From contig NZ_CP082928.1 of NCBI RefSeq assembly GCF_023517795.1, positions 3,348,001-3,412,000 on the forward strand: a DNA stretch of 64,000 bases, written 5' to 3'. The notes below the pieces were generated by a model. The model was not told where the DNA came from. It saw only the letters and a list, made by a program, of their open reading frames with translations, and ran no database searches. The position numbers and the translations under genes were made by a program. The stretch comes from Pseudomonas fulva. Lineage in GTDB: Bacteria; Pseudomonadota; Gammaproteobacteria; Pseudomonadales; Pseudomonadaceae. Below are positions 17,059 through 31,933 of this stretch, piece after piece; the stretch's first letter is position 1, and each line of letters begins with the position of its first letter.

Positions 17059-17802
17059 GTGAGCAAGTGGTTGATTCCCGTTTTGACCGCCTCGGTGGTT
17101 CTGGGTGGTTGTGCCAGCGTTCCGCGTGGTTCCATCCCGGTTGTGGATTCCGGTAGTTCGGCCTACGAGCAGGACGACCGTCCTGGCGGTGGTTACAACA
17201 ATGCCCCTGCGCAAGCGCAGCAGCCGCAGGCCATGCCCGAGGATTCCGGCGTGGTGGTGATGGTGCCGGGTGGCGGTGCGCCGTCCGCACCGATCGACAC
17301 CTACGCGGCGCCGGCAGGTGCACCTGCCAACAGCGGTGGCCTGACCTTCGACGAACCGCCGTTGAGCAGCGAGCCGCTGGGTTCGCCGAGCTACGGCAAT
17401 TCGGCACCGTCGCAACCCTCGACGCCCAGCGGCATCCCGAGTGGCAACGCCGGCGGTGGCCTGGCGGCCGACGAGCAACTCGATGGCCCGGTACTGGCGC
17501 TGCTGACCAGTGCCCAGCAGCAACAGACCGGTGGTGATCTCAATGGCGCCGCTTCCAGCCTGGAGCGGGCCCAGCGTATCGCCCCCCGTGAACCGCAGGT
17601 GCTCTACCGCCTGGCTGAAGTGCGCCTGGCCCAGGGCGATGCCGCCCAGGCCGAGCAGTTCGCGCGCCGTGGCCTGAGCTACGCCAATGGTCGGCCGGCC
17701 CTGCAGGCCAGCCTGTGGGATCTGATCGCCAAGTCCCGTCAGCAGCAGGGCGACGCCGCCGGCGCAGCCCAGGCCCGCGAGCGGGCTCGGGTCAACCTGT
17801 GA
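17059..17802 (+). CDS. lpoP: LpoP, lipoprotein activator of PBP1B
   Basis: This 247-residue outer-membrane lipoprotein begins with GTG 17059 and a lipobox (SVVLGGCAS), followed by a long Pro/Ser/Gly/Ala-rich linker (~residues 30-145) that would span the periplasm. The C-terminal ~90 residues are TPR-like (GDLNGAASSLERAQRIAP, then RLAEVRLAQGDAAQAEQFA). In P. aeruginosa the lipoprotein encoded next to ponB, with this linker-plus-TPR build, is the activator of PBP1B. Here it lies 12 bases after PBP1B and its stop overlaps the next start, so the three genes look like one operon. Confidence 0.9.
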   Translation: MSKWLIPVLTASVVLGGCASVPRGSIPVVDSGSSAYEQDDRPGGGYNNAPAQAQQPQAMPEDSGVVVMVPGGGAPSAPIDTYAAPAGAPANSGGLTFDEPPLSSEPLGSPSYGNSAPSQPSTPSGIPSGNAGGGLAADEQLDGPVLALLTSAQQQQTGGDLNGAASSLERAQRIAPREPQVLYRLAEVRLAQGDAAQAEQFARRGLSYANGRPALQASLWDLIAKSRQQQGDAAGAAQARERARVNL

Positions 17803-18131
17803 GTGCCACCTCGGTGGCCCTGATCGCCGACCAGCTGCTGCTGGTCGAGCGGGCATTGCGGGTGCAGGGGCTGTGGGAAGCTTCGGCGCCGAGCCTGGAG
17901 GCGCTGTCCAGCGAGCAGCCGTTCTGTGTGGATACCCTGGATTTTTCCCAGTGGCTGCAGTGGATTTTCCTGCCGCGCATGAAGGCCATCATCGAGGCGG
18001 GCGCCGAGCTGCCGGCGGTATCCGGCATCCTGCCCATGGCCGAGCAGGTCTATGGCGCTGACAGTCATGAAGCCGCTGGGCTGCTCAAGGCGCTGGGCGA
18101 TTTCGACCGGCTGATCACCGCGGGCCGCTAG
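17799..18131 (+). CDS. YqcC-family protein
   Basis: This is a 110-residue cytoplasmic protein of the YqcC/DUF446 family, with all-helical character, LLLVERALRVQGLWEA near the start and TLDFSQWLQWIFLPRM in the middle. GTG 17799 overlaps the lpoP stop as GTGA, which fixes the start and implies coupled translation. The function of the family is not known; E. coli YqcC is encoded near the pseudouridine synthase gene truC. Its place behind PBP1B and lpoP is conserved in pseudomonads as far as I recall. Confidence 0.85.
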   Translation: MSATSVALIADQLLLVERALRVQGLWEASAPSLEALSSEQPFCVDTLDFSQWLQWIFLPRMKAIIEAGAELPAVSGILPMAEQVYGADSHEAAGLLKALGDFDRLITAGR

Positions 18132-18149
18132 AGCCCGCGTCCGCTGCCG

Positions 18150-18590
18150 CTACTGGCAGTTTTCTTTGATCGCCTGCTTGCTGTCGGCGATGCGCTTCTG
18201 GCGCTCCTCTTCACCGAGGCGACGCATCTCCCCACCTTCTTCCACACGTACCCGCGGGTTGTTCTCCAGCTGTGCCAGGTTGTTGCGCTGGGTCTCGCAG
18301 TATTTCCTGCGCTCGGCTTCCTGGGCGGCCACTTCCTTCTTCACCTTGGCATCGGCGGCGGCCTGCTCGGGGTCGGCGATGGCATCGAAAGTCGGTGCCG
18401 GCTTCGCTTCAGGGGTGGTTGAGGGGGGCGGCGCGGCCGACGGATTGACCGTGGTGGATTGCTGGCCCTGGGGCGGCTGCTCACCGAAATGGGTGACGCC
18501 CTGGGCATCGACCCATTTGTAGATCTGCCCGGCCATGGCGCTCGCACTCAGGGCGAGCAGCAGGCTGCTGGTGAGAATCATGCGGCGCAT
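18150..18590 (-). CDS. Exported DUF4124-domain protein
   Basis: This 146-residue protein has a signal peptide (SLLLALSASAMA) followed at once by the DUF4124 motif QIYKWVDAQGVTHFGEQPP. A Pro/Ala linker and a charged helical tail (KVKKEVAAQEAERRKYCE, RRLGEEERQKR) follow. The domain resembles a small beta-sheet found at the start of many pseudomonad envelope proteins; its function is unknown. It ends convergently with the yqcC-like gene, 18 bases apart. Confidence 0.85.
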   Translation of the reverse strand: MRRMILTSSLLLALSASAMAGQIYKWVDAQGVTHFGEQPPQGQQSTTVNPSAAPPPSTTPEAKPAPTFDAIADPEQAAADAKVKKEVAAQEAERRKYCETQRNNLAQLENNPRVRVEEGGEMRRLGEEERQKRIADSKQAIKENCQ

Positions 18591-19080
18591 GGGATTTCCT
18601 TATGCAGGGGTGCATCGGCTGATTGAAGTGCTGGCAACCTGAGTTGCAATGCAGGCTGCCACTATAACCAATCGACGCGCGACGCAGGCGGGTCTGTTTC
18701 ACATCGGCGCGACCCGGCGATCCGGCAGCATGGCGGCGGGTACGGCCTTGTTGCCGGATATTGCGTATTCCGTCACGCATCGCTTGACTTGCCGTCAGCG
18801 AATATCAACAATCGACTGCTCGCTGTAGTGGGGCCAGCCGCAAGCTGGCTTCAGCTCAGTAGACATGAGGCGCTACCCGCGCCGACCTTTCGTTACACCC
18901 GCAACGCGTTACCTCGCGCTGGGTGGGAACGCCCCGCAACAGATCTGGGGCAGTCCCAATACTTGCTCAGTTGTAGCTGACGTAGTCGGCGACCACAGTC
19001 GCTCATGCTCTGCTGGCAGTAAACCTACTCGGGCCGACCCTGCAAAAGGGCGGTTTTCTGGCGTAATAGAGGTGAACAAC
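18591..19080 (+). promoter_or_regulatory. Structured upstream/leader region of ilvIH
   Basis: This 490-base gap contains no convincing gene. A candidate promoter is -35 TTGACT (18784-18789) with AACAAT (18807-18812) 17 bp on, which would leave a leader of about 260 nt. The leader can form several hairpins: GCCAGC/GCTGGC (18833-18849), GCCCC/GGGGC (18931-18951) and GCGAC/GTCGC (18989-19002). I see no short leader peptide rich in Leu, Ile or Val, so classical attenuation is not supported. The ribosome site for ilvI is AGAGGTG (19068-19074). Confidence 0.45.
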
Positions 19081-20811
19081 GTGGAGCTTTTATCCGGCGC
19101 TGAAATGGTCGTCCGCTCGTTGCGTGACGAAGGCGTTAAGTACATCTATGGGTACCCGGGCGGTGCCCTCCTGCACATCTATGATGCCCTGTTCAAAGAG
19201 CCGGAAGTGACCCATATCCTGGTTCGTCACGAGCAGGCGGCCACCCATATGGCCGACGGCTACGCCCGTGCCACCGGCAAGGCCGGCGTGGTGCTGGTGA
19301 CCTCCGGCCCGGGCGCGACCAACGCGGTGACCGGTATCGCGACTGCGTACATGGATTCGATCCCGATGGTGATCATTTCCGGTCAGGTGGCCAGCACCGT
19401 GGTCGGCACCGATGCCTTCCAGGAAGTCGACATGGTCGGCATCTCCCGTCCGATCGTGAAGCACAGCTTCATCATCAAGCATCCTTCGGAAATCCCCGAA
19501 GTGATCAAGAAGGCCTTCTACCTGGCCGAGTCCGGTCGCCCGGGCCCGGTGGTCGTCGATATCCCCAAGGACATGGGTGATCCGACCCAGAAGTTCGAAT
19601 ACAGCTACCCGAAGAAGGTCAAGCTGCGCTCCTATAGCCCGGCTGCACGCGGGCACTCGGGGCAGATTCGCAAGGCGGCGGAAATGCTCGTTGCGGCCAA
19701 GCGGCCGATCATCTATTCCGGTGGCGGTGTGATCCTCGGCGGCGCTTGCGCGCAGCTGACCGAGCTGGCCCGCGCCCTCAACGTGCCGGTCACCAATACC
19801 CTGATGGGCCTGGGCGCCTACCCGGGCGGCGACCGTCAGTTCGTCGGCATGCTCGGCATGCACGGCAGCTACACCGCCAACCTGGCGATGCACCACGCCG
19901 ACGTGATCCTCGCAGTTGGTGCGCGCTTCGATGACCGTGTCATCAATGGCGAGACCGCTGCCAAGTTCTGCCCGAACGCGAAGATCATCCATATCGACAT
20001 CGACCCGGCGTCGATCTCCAAGACCGTCAAGGCCGACATTCCGATCGTCGGCCCGGTGGACAGCGTGCTGACCGAGATGGTCGCCGCCCTCAAGGAAATC
20101 GAGCAGGCGCCGGACAAGGAGTCGCAAGCCACCTGGTGGAAGCAGATCGACGAGTGGCGCGGCAATGGTCGCCTGTTCCCCTATAACGAGGGCGACGGTT
20201 CGATCATCAAGCCGCAGACCGTGATCGAGACGCTGTGCGACGTTACCAGGGGCGAGGCCTACATCAGCTCCGACGTGGGCCAGCACCAGATGTTCGCGGC
20301 CCAGTACTATCGCTTCAACAAGCCCAACCGCTGGATCAACTCCGGTGGCCTGGGCACCATGGGCTTCGGTTTCCCGGCCGCCATGGGCGTCAAGCTCAAC
20401 TTCCCGGACGCCGATGTCGCCTGCGTGACCGGCGAAGGCAGCATCCAGATGAACATTCAGGAGCTGTCGACCTGCCTGCAGTACGACCTGCCGGTGAAGA
20501 TCATCAACCTCAACAATGGCGCGCTGGGCATGGTTCGCCAGTGGCAGGACATGCAGTACAGCAGCCGTTACTCGCACTCCTACATGGAATCGCTGCCCGA
20601 TTTCGTCAAGCTGGCCGAGTCCTATGGGCACGTGGGCATGCGCATCACCGACCTCAAGGACCTCAAGTCGAAGATGGAAGAGGCGTTCGCGATGAAGGAT
20701 CGCCTGGTGTTCCTCGACATCGCCGTGGACACCAGCGAGCACGTCTACCCGATGCAGATTCGTGGTGGCGCGATGCGCGACATGTGGTTGAGCAAGACGG
20801 AGCGTACCTGA
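19081..20811 (+). CDS. ilvI: Acetolactate synthase large subunit (ilvI type)
   Basis: This 576-residue ThDP enzyme condenses two pyruvates, or pyruvate and 2-oxobutyrate, in the first common step of valine, leucine and isoleucine synthesis. It has [17 protein letters not shown], the ThDP-activating Glu in [16 protein letters not shown], a central FAD-binding domain, and the C-terminal ThDP/Mg motif beginning GEGS and ending with LNN. The start is GTG 19081, six bases after AGAGGTG; an upstream in-frame ATG (18865) would add 72 residues not expected in the family. The small-subunit gene follows after one base. Confidence 0.96.
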   Translation: MELLSGAEMVVRSLRDEGVKYIYGYPGGALLHIYDALFKEPEVTHILVRHEQAATHMADGYARATGKAGVVLVTSGPGATNAVTGIATAYMDSIPMVIISGQVASTVVGTDAFQEVDMVGISRPIVKHSFIIKHPSEIPEVIKKAFYLAESGRPGPVVVDIPKDMGDPTQKFEYSYPKKVKLRSYSPAARGHSGQIRKAAEMLVAAKRPIIYSGGGVILGGACAQLTELARALNVPVTNTLMGLGAYPGGDRQFVGMLGMHGSYTANLAMHHADVILAVGARFDDRVINGETAAKFCPNAKIIHIDIDPASISKTVKADIPIVGPVDSVLTEMVAALKEIEQAPDKESQATWWKQIDEWRGNGRLFPYNEGDGSIIKPQTVIETLCDVTRGEAYISSDVGQHQMFAAQYYRFNKPNRWINSGGLGTMGFGFPAAMGVKLNFPDADVACVTGEGSIQMNIQELSTCLQYDLPVKIINLNNGALGMVRQWQDMQYSSRYSHSYMESLPDFVKLAESYGHVGMRITDLKDLKSKMEEAFAMKDRLVFLDIAVDTSEHVYPMQIRGGAMRDMWLSKTERT

Positions 20812-20812
20812 C

Positions 20813-21304
20813 ATGCGTCATATCATTTCCCTGCTGCTGGAAAACGAACCGGGAGCCCTGTCGCGTGTCGTCGGCCTGTTCTCCCAGCGCAACTACAACA
20901 TCGAAAGCCTGACCGTGGCGCCGACCGAAGACCCGACCCTGTCGCGTCTGACGCTGACCACCATCGGGCATGACGATACCATCGAGCAGATCACCAAGAA
21001 CCTCAACAAGCTGATCGAGGTGGTCAAGCTGGTGGATCTGTCGGAGAACGCCCACATCGAGCGCGAGCTGATGCTGGTCAAGGTCAAGGCCACCGGCGCC
21101 CAGCGCGCCGAGGTCAAGCGCACCACCGACATCTTCCGTGGGCAGATCGTCGACGTGACGCCGAGCGTGTACACCATCCAGCTGGCCGGTACCAGCGACA
21201 AGCTGGACAGCTTCATCCAGGCCATCGGCACCGCGCTGATTCTGGAGACCGTACGCAGCGGTGTCACCGGTATCGCCCGCGGCGACAAGGTGCTGAGCAT
21301 CTGA
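20813..21304 (+). CDS. ilvH: Acetolactate synthase small (regulatory) subunit
   Basis: This 163-residue regulatory subunit has an N-terminal ACT domain (MRHIISLLLENEPGALSRV, then LFSQRNYNIESLTVAPTED) that binds valine, and a C-terminal domain that activates the large subunit. It directly follows ilvI and is closed by a Rho-independent terminator 21 bases downstream, so ilvIH form a two-gene operon. Confidence 0.97.
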   Translation: MRHIISLLLENEPGALSRVVGLFSQRNYNIESLTVAPTEDPTLSRLTLTTIGHDDTIEQITKNLNKLIEVVKLVDLSENAHIERELMLVKVKATGAQRAEVKRTTDIFRGQIVDVTPSVYTIQLAGTSDKLDSFIQAIGTALILETVRSGVTGIARGDKVLSI

Positions 21305-21325
21305 TCGCAGGGCTGAAATGAACAA

Positions 21326-21347
21326 CCCCGCCATGTGCGGGGTTTTT
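21326..21347 (+). terminator. Rho-independent terminator of ilvIH
   Basis: CCCCGC-CATGT-GCGGGG stem (21326-21342) followed by TTTTT (21343-21347). It lies 22 bases after the ilvH stop and 9 bases before the convergent ilvY stop. Confidence 0.9.
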
Positions 21348-21355
21348 CATGCCTG

Positions 21356-22234
21356 CTACTGGCGGTTCCAGAAGGCGGCGATCAGCGGATCCTTGAGGCG
21401 CTTGTGCAGGGCGAACAGGCCAATGTCGTAGTCGGTCAGCGGCGGCTGGATATCGTAGAGGCGGATGCGTGCGGCCAGCGGGCTGTTGTCCAGCACTATC
21501 TGTGGCACCACGCCGATGCCGAAGCCCAGGCTGACCATGCTGACGATGGCCTCGTTGCCACTGACCTGGGCGTAGATGCGCGGCTTGATGTTGTGGTGCT
21601 TCAGCCAGCGATCGGTGCGGGTTCGCGCCAGGCCCTCCTCGGAGAGAATCAGCGGCACGTCCTGCCAGGTGTCGGCACCGGGATTCTTCAGCTGTTCCTC
21701 GCCGAGCAACTGCGGCGATTGCGGGCCGATAAAGCGCAGCGCCGAGCGGGTGATCGACTGGAACTCCACACCGGCGGGCAAATTGTCCGGGCGTGCGCCA
21801 ATGGCCAGGTCTTCCAATCCCTGCTGCACCCGCTCGACGGCCTTGGCCGGGTCGCCGGTGTGCAGCTTCATTTCGATGCGCGGGTAGTCCTGGCGGAAGC
21901 TGCTGAGAATCTCGTAGAGAAAGCTGTAGCTCGCCGTCACCGAGCAATACAGCGACAGCTCGCCGTGCAGAATCAATTGATCCTGTTTGAAGGTCTGGCG
22001 GATGGCCTGCCAGCCGTTCATGACGTCACTGGCGTATTCGCGAAACCGCTGACCCTCGCGGGTCAGGCGCACCGAGCGGTTGTCGCGCACGAACAGCGGC
22101 GCGCCGACTTCATCCTCGAGCTGCTTGATGCTGCGGCTCAGCGCGGATGGGCTGACGTGCTGCTCGCGGCTGGTCTTGCCGAAATGCAGGTTGTCGGCGA
22201 GGCAGAGAAAGAGGCTGAGAGCGTGGCTGTCCAT
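21356..22234 (-). CDS. ilvY: LysR-type activator IlvY
   Basis: This 292-residue LysR regulator has an N-terminal winged helix-turn-helix (HFGKTSREQHVSPSALSRSI; LFVRDNRSVRLTREG) and a C-terminal effector domain. The sequence and its divergence from ilvC identify IlvY, which activates ilvC when the substrates acetolactate or acetohydroxybutyrate accumulate and represses itself. Its ATG is 127 bases from that of ilvC, and an inverted repeat in the gap fits its operator. Confidence 0.93.
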   Translation of the reverse strand: MDSHALSLFLCLADNLHFGKTSREQHVSPSALSRSIKQLEDEVGAPLFVRDNRSVRLTREGQRFREYASDVMNGWQAIRQTFKQDQLILHGELSLYCSVTASYSFLYEILSSFRQDYPRIEMKLHTGDPAKAVERVQQGLEDLAIGARPDNLPAGVEFQSITRSALRFIGPQSPQLLGEEQLKNPGADTWQDVPLILSEEGLARTRTDRWLKHHNIKPRIYAQVSGNEAIVSMVSLGFGIGVVPQIVLDNSPLAARIRLYDIQPPLTDYDIGLFALHKRLKDPLIAAFWNRQ

Positions 22235-22262
22235 TTATGTTTCATATTTCGGCATGCAGTGT

Positions 22263-22286
22263 TGCGAATATATCATTTTACGCAAT
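22263..22286. promoter_or_regulatory. Candidate IlvY operator in the ilvY-ilvC gap
   Basis: TTGCG and CGCAA half-sites flank an AT-rich 14-base centre (22263-22286), a LysR-type inverted repeat in the only gap shared by ilvY and ilvC. IlvY sites in E. coli also consist of TTGC/GCAA half-sites. No exact match to a published operator is claimed. Confidence 0.6.
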
Positions 22287-22316
22287 GGTGCGGATCACTT
22301 AAGGTAACTCCCGTAG

Positions 22317-23378
<1,062 letters not shown>

Positions 23379-23395
23379 GTCGATCCGATCTCTGA

Positions 23396-23423
23396 AAAAA
23401 CGCGGCCCTGGCCGCGTTTTTTT
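23396..23423. terminator. Strong terminator after ilvC
   Basis: CGCGGCC-CT-GGCCGCG stem (23401-23416) with seven Ts behind (23417-23423) and six As in front, so it can work in both directions. It lies 22 bases after the ilvC stop. Confidence 0.92.
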
Positions 23424-23728
23424 CGTTTCGGGCGCTGTACGAAAAGTCCGAGCCGAGGTCAGACAAGGTAAAGAGCGGGAAGGGCGTTCAGTTTGCGCTC
23501 GGGACATGGGCAGTGCTCGCTTCGCTCGCCCTTCGGACGCGCTAAAGCGCGTTAGCTGCAAGCGGCTTGGCAAACCGTTTTTTATGCCGCAGCGCCGTTC
23601 GCAGGTACTTTTGCTAAAGAGCCGACGGCGGGCTTCTGGTATAAAGCCCCTGTATCCAGGCCGCCGTTAAGGCGAACGCTTTTCCGGCGGCTTGGTCGAA
23701 AATTCAAATCCGATGCAAGGTGTTGTTC
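23424..23728. other. Gap before pssA, no gene seen
   Basis: About 305 bases without a convincing frame. The first part (from GTACGAAAAGTCCGAG at ~23437) has the look of a decayed dispersed repeat, with short palindromes such as GCGCTAAAGCGCG at ~23540. A TATAAA at 23640-23645 may be part of the pssA promoter, but no good -35 stands at the right distance. Confidence 0.3.
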
Positions 23729-24544
23729 ATGAGCGAGCGTCCGCAAGAGCCCAAATCGTCCCGGGACGATGACAGCTTACTGCCCATCGACGAGCATATT
23801 GAGGAAGGGCATGACGACGAGGGGCGCAAGGTGCGCCATCGCGGCATCTACCTGCTGCCCAATCTGTTCACCACCGCGAACCTGTTCGCCGGCTTCTATT
23901 CCATCATCAACGCCATGAACGGCAACTTCTACGTAGCCGCCGCCACGGTGTTCGTGGCCATGGTGCTGGACGGCCTGGATGGTCGCGTCGCCCGTCTGAC
24001 CAATACCCAGAGCGCCTTTGGTGCCGAATACGATTCGCTGTCCGACATGGTCGCCTTCGGCGTGGCACCGGCGCTGCTGGCGTTCGAGTGGGCGCTGGGC
24101 AGCATGGGCAAAGTCGGCTGGATGGTCGCCTTCATCTATGTAGCGGGTGCTGCATTGCGCCTGGCGCGCTTCAATACCCAGATCGGCAGTGTCGACAAAC
24201 GCTACTTCATTGGCCTGGCCAGCCCGGCAGCTGCTGGCGTGGTGGCCGGTACCGTATGGGCCTTCAGCGACTTCGGTATCCAAGGCTCCAACATGTCGTT
24301 CGTGGTCGCCATCCTGGTGGCTGCCGCCGGCATGCTGATGGTCAGCAATATCAAGTACAACAGCTTCAAGAACCTGGATCTGAAAGGCCGTGTGCCGTTC
24401 GTGGCCATTCTCGCTGTGGTGCTGGTGTTCGCCGTGGTGTTCAGCGATCCGCCGCGCATCCTGTTGCTGATCTTCCTGGCCTATGCCGCGTCCGGCCCGA
24501 TTCAATATCTGCTGCGCCTGCGTCGTCGCAAGCCAATGGAGTGA
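23729..24544 (+). CDS. pssA: CDP-diacylglycerol-serine O-phosphatidyltransferase
   Basis: This 271-residue inner-membrane enzyme makes phosphatidylserine, the precursor of phosphatidylethanolamine. The CDP-alcohol phosphotransferase motif is complete: Asp81, Asp84-Gly85, Ala88-Arg89, Gly98, Asp102 and Asp106 (DGRVAR, then GAEYDSLSD). A hydrophilic N-terminal tail of ~38 residues precedes about eight membrane helices; it is the membrane-embedded type II synthase, unlike the E. coli enzyme. ATG 23729 has AAGG at 8 bases. msrP follows. Confidence 0.93.
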   Translation: MSERPQEPKSSRDDDSLLPIDEHIEEGHDDEGRKVRHRGIYLLPNLFTTANLFAGFYSIINAMNGNFYVAAATVFVAMVLDGLDGRVARLTNTQSAFGAEYDSLSDMVAFGVAPALLAFEWALGSMGKVGWMVAFIYVAGAALRLARFNTQIGSVDKRYFIGLASPAAAGVVAGTVWAFSDFGIQGSNMSFVVAILVAAAGMLMVSNIKYNSFKNLDLKGRVPFVAILAVVLVFAVVFSDPPRILLLIFLAYAASGPIQYLLRLRRRKPME

Positions 24545-24606
24545 TGTAATTTCCTGCAGACTCCGTAGTCTATTGGGCAGGCCTGTCCCGATACTGCGGA
24601 GTCACC

Positions 24607-25620
24607 ATGCTGATCAAGCTGCGTCAGTCGTCCGAATGCACCGAATCGGATGTCACCCCCGAATCCATTTATCTCTCCCGTCGCACCTTCATGTCGGCTG
24701 CCGCAGCCGGGATGGCGCTGAGCAGTGTGCCAGCCTGGGCGCAATCTGCTGCTGGCGAGCGCTATGCCGACGTCGAGCCTGGCAAGGCGCCGGCCTGGCT
24801 GGCTGAGCGCATTGGCGCCACCAAATGGAATGCGGTCACCGTCAATGACGAGGCGATCACGCCGTTCCATGACGCCACCCACTACAACAACTTCTATGAG
24901 TTCGGTGCCGACAAATCCGATCCTGCCGCGAACGCAGGCAGCCTGAAGACCGAGCCCTGGTCGGTGGTGATCGACGGCGAAGTCGGCAAGCCGGGGCGCT
25001 ATGCGCTGGAGGACTTTCTCAAGCCCTACCAGTTGGAAGAACGCATCTACCGATTGCGCTGCGTCGAGGCCTGGTCGATGGTGATCCCCTGGATCGGCTT
25101 TCCCATCTCGGCCCTGCTCGATAAGGTGGAGCCGACCTCGGCGGCCAAGCACATCCGTTTCGAAACCCTCAAGGATCCCGAGAGCATGCCGGGTCAGCGC
25201 TCCAGCTTCGGTCTGATCGACTGGCCGTATGTAGAGGGGCTGCGTCTGGATGAAGCCATGCATCCATTGGCCATTCTGGCCGTCGGTATGTATGGCCGTG
25301 AACTGCCCAATCAGAATGGCGCGCCATTGCGACTGGTGGTGCCGTGGAAATATGGTTTCAAGAGCATCAAGTCGATCGTGCGCATCAGCCTGGTGAGTGA
25401 GCAACCGCAAACGACCTGGCAGAACATCGCCGCGCAGGAGTACGGCTTCTATGCCAATGTGAACCCGACCGTCGACCATCCCCGCTGGAGTCAGGCCCGC
25501 GAACGGCGTCTGCCCAGCGGGCTGTTCAGCCCCAATGTGCGCGAAACCCAGATGTTCAATGGCTACGCCGATGAGGTCGCCAGCCTTTATAGCAACCTCG
25601 ATCTGCGGAAGAACTATTGA
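24607..25620 (+). CDS. msrP: Periplasmic methionine-sulfoxide reductase catalytic subunit MsrP
   Basis: This 337-residue molybdopterin enzyme repairs oxidised methionines in periplasmic proteins. A Tat signal ([16 protein letters not shown], ending AWA) shows folded export with cofactor. Cys152 in [11 protein letters not shown] is the expected molybdenum ligand. The domain is of the sulfite-oxidase fold. The stop codon overlaps the msrQ start (ATGA), and the pair is an operon, as in other proteobacteria. Confidence 0.95.
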   Translation: MLIKLRQSSECTESDVTPESIYLSRRTFMSAAAAGMALSSVPAWAQSAAGERYADVEPGKAPAWLAERIGATKWNAVTVNDEAITPFHDATHYNNFYEFGADKSDPAANAGSLKTEPWSVVIDGEVGKPGRYALEDFLKPYQLEERIYRLRCVEAWSMVIPWIGFPISALLDKVEPTSAAKHIRFETLKDPESMPGQRSSFGLIDWPYVEGLRLDEAMHPLAILAVGMYGRELPNQNGAPLRLVVPWKYGFKSIKSIVRISLVSEQPQTTWQNIAAQEYGFYANVNPTVDHPRWSQARERRLPSGLFSPNVRETQMFNGYADEVASLYSNLDLRKNY

Positions 25621-26237
25621 TGCGGCATCCGTTCTGGCGTTTTGGCGTTTTCCTGCTTGTCGCGGTATGGCCGTTGTACTGGTTGTACCAGGCCTGGTCC
25701 TTCGCACTGGGGCCGGATCCCGGCAAGGTATTGGTCGAGCGGCTGGGCCTGGGCGCGCTCATCCTTCTGCTGATTACCCTGGGCATGACGCCGCTGCACA
25801 AGCTCAGCGGTTGGTCGGGCTGGATAGCCGTGCGCCGCCAGCTCGGCCTGTGGTGTTTTGCCTACGGGGTTCTGCACCTGGCCGCGTATGCCGTTTTCGT
25901 TCTCGGGCTGGACTGGTCGCAGCTGGCCGTCGAGCTGCGCAAGCGTCCGTACATTATCGTCGGCGCCATCGCGTTTTTGGGTTTGCTGCTGCTGGCCGTG
26001 ACGTCCAATCGATATAGCCAGCGCCGCCTGGGCAAATCCTGGAAGAAACTGCATCGCCTCATCTACCTGATCCTGCCGCTCGCCTTGCTGCACATGCTGT
26101 GGATCGTCAGGGCGGATCTGGAAGAGTGGACAATCTATGCGTTGATTGGCGCGGTGCTGTTATTGCTGCGTATCCCGCTTCTGATGCGCAGGATCCCGCG
26201 GATAGTCGGGCCTGGGCAGAAAGTTCAGCCAAAATGA
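25620..26237 (+). CDS. msrQ: Heme-binding membrane subunit MsrQ
   Basis: This 205-residue inner-membrane b-type cytochrome passes electrons from the respiratory chain to MsrP. It has about six membrane helices with histidines in them ([38 protein letters not shown]) that suit heme ligation in the ferric-reductase-like fold. ATG 25620 overlaps the msrP stop. The next feature downstream is the rRNA promoter region, with no obvious terminator between. Confidence 0.93.
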   Translation: MRHPFWRFGVFLLVAVWPLYWLYQAWSFALGPDPGKVLVERLGLGALILLLITLGMTPLHKLSGWSGWIAVRRQLGLWCFAYGVLHLAAYAVFVLGLDWSQLAVELRKRPYIIVGAIAFLGLLLLAVTSNRYSQRRLGKSWKKLHRLIYLILPLALLHMLWIVRADLEEWTIYALIGAVLLLLRIPLLMRRIPRIVGPGQKVQPK

Positions 26238-26343
26238 AATAAACGGTTGACCTAAGTTTCAGGGGGCCTATAATGCGCACCACTTCCGGCGCAGCCTGAT
26301 CTGAAAACTCCTTGTAGATCAACGAGTTAGACGAAAATAAAGG

Positions 26344-26371
26344 TTGCACGGACGGCGAATTCGAGTAGAAT
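26344..26371 (+). promoter_or_regulatory. rrn promoter 1
   Basis: -35 TTGCAC (26344-26349) and -10 TAGAAT (26366-26371), 16-bp spacer, followed by GCGCC discriminator-like bases. It is the first of three tandem promoters ahead of 16S. Confidence 0.7.
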
Positions 26372-26450
26372 GCGCCGGCATCGACAGGGCGGTTTGAGTG
26401 GTCTTGTTGGTGGTTCGATCAGGTTTGATCGAAGGCGGTAAAAGAGGGTG

Positions 26451-26478
26451 TTGACAGCGGTTTGTAACGCTGTAGAAT
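26451..26478 (+). promoter_or_regulatory. rrn promoter 2
   Basis: -35 TTGACA (26451-26456) and -10 TAGAAT (26473-26478), 16-bp spacer, then the GC-rich GCGCCTCC discriminator typical of stringently controlled rRNA promoters. Confidence 0.85.
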
Positions 26479-26558
26479 GCGCCTCCCGCTGGAGAGAAGA
26501 TGATCTGGTCGGGCGCTGCAAGGTGTTGAGAAGAAAGAAAAAATTCTTCAAAAACAGC

Positions 26559-26586
26559 TTGACAGCAAATGAGGGTGCTGTAAGAT
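26559..26586 (+). promoter_or_regulatory. rrn promoter 3
   Basis: -35 TTGACA (26559-26564) and -10 TAAGAT (26581-26586), 16-bp spacer, preceded by an A/T-rich UP-element-like stretch (26530-26555) and followed by GCGCGCC. Confidence 0.85.
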
Positions 26587-26619
26587 GCGCGCCTCGGTTG
26601 AGACGAAAGCCTCAGCCAA

Positions 26620-26656
26620 CCGTTCTTTAACAACTGAATCAAGCAATTCGTGTGGG
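26620..26656 (+). promoter_or_regulatory. boxA antitermination site and 5' RNase III stem of 16S
   Basis: CGTTCTTTAACA (from 26621) is a boxA-type site for the rRNA antitermination complex. The 21-mer at 26636-26656 is perfectly complementary to 28344-28364 beyond the 16S 3' end, forming the long stem cut by RNase III to release pre-16S. Confidence 0.8.
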
Positions 26657-26779
26657 TGCTTGTGAGTTAAGACTGACAGATCGCAAGATTATCAGCATCA
26701 CAAGTAACACTCGTGAATTCGAGAGTTTTTTGCGATTGCTGAGCCAAGTTTAGGGTTTTCTCAAAACCCAAGCAGTATT

Positions 26780-28315
<1,536 letters not shown>

Positions 28316-28401
28316 ATCGAAGATCGCAGCTTATTCATAAGCTCCCACACGAATTGCTTGATTCATTGTAGAAGACGATGCTGTAACGCCTAGGCTAGGC
28401 C

Positions 28402-28470
28402 GGTGCTCAGTTGGTTGGAGCGCACCCCACGCTGTTGTAGAGAGTAGGGTGAGGTCGGCTTGGTGCCGCC
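28402..28470 (+). pseudogene. Degenerate tRNA-Ile copy in the 16S-23S spacer
   Basis: Directly ahead of the real tRNA-Ile, 28404-28427 repeats its D-arm and anticodon-stem 5' strand with one mismatch (GCTCAGTTGGTTGGAGCGCACCCC). The run 28447-28459 repeats the anticodon-stem 3' strand and variable region (GGGTGAGGTCGGC). The anticodon loop is replaced by ~18 unrelated bases, and the T-arm and acceptor are lost, so it cannot be a functional tRNA. Confidence 0.65.
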
Positions 28471-28478
28471 CTGTTATA

Positions 28479-28554
<76 letters not shown>

Positions 28555-28573
28555 ATTCAGGTGCAGATGATAC

Positions 28574-28649
28574 GGGGCCATAGCTCAGCTGGGAGAGCGC
28601 CTGCCTTGCACGCAGGAGGTCAGCGGTTCGATCCCGCTTGGCTCCACCA
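28574..28649 (+). tRNA. alaT: tRNA-Ala (UGC anticodon)
   Basis: 76 nt with encoded CCA. The acceptor begins GGGGCCA, the D-arm is AGCTCAGCTGGGAGAGC, the anticodon TGC is at 28607-28609, and the T-arm is GGTTCGATCC. Nineteen bases separate it from tRNA-Ile. Confidence 0.97.
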
Positions 28650-28746
28650 CTATCTGGTTGCAGTCGTTGCGTTGAGAGCTCAGAAATGAGCATTCCTGTT
28701 TAGGCAGTGTGAATGTTGATTTCTGGTCTTTGACCAGTCGAAACAT

Positions 28747-28774
28747 CGTTCTTTAAAAATTTGGGTATGTGATA
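28747..28774 (+). promoter_or_regulatory. boxA and 5' processing stem of 23S
   Basis: CGTTCTTTAAA (28747-28757) is a second boxA-type site. The following GGGTATGTGATA pairs with TATCACATACCC downstream of 23S (~31882-31893). The stretch just before 23S (~28888-28906) pairs with the bases after its 3' end, giving the RNase III stem. Confidence 0.65.
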
Positions 28775-28906
28775 GAAGTGACTGATTGATTACTTTCACT
28801 GGTAGTCAATCTGGTCAAGGTAAAATTTGCGTTGTTCTCAAGTGCAAATTTTCGGCGAATGTCGTCTTCACGTTATAGACAGTAACCAGATTGCTTGGGG
28901 TTATAT

Positions 28907-31798
<2,892 letters not shown>

Positions 31799-31933
31799 AT
31801 AACACCCAAACAATTTGGCTGTTAGACGGTTGAAGTCGACAGTAATGCCGAAGATTTGCGAGAACACGTAATACCAACCGATATCACATACCCAATTCGC
31901 TGCAGCGGCTAAACCCCGAAGCAGCAACCCGTT

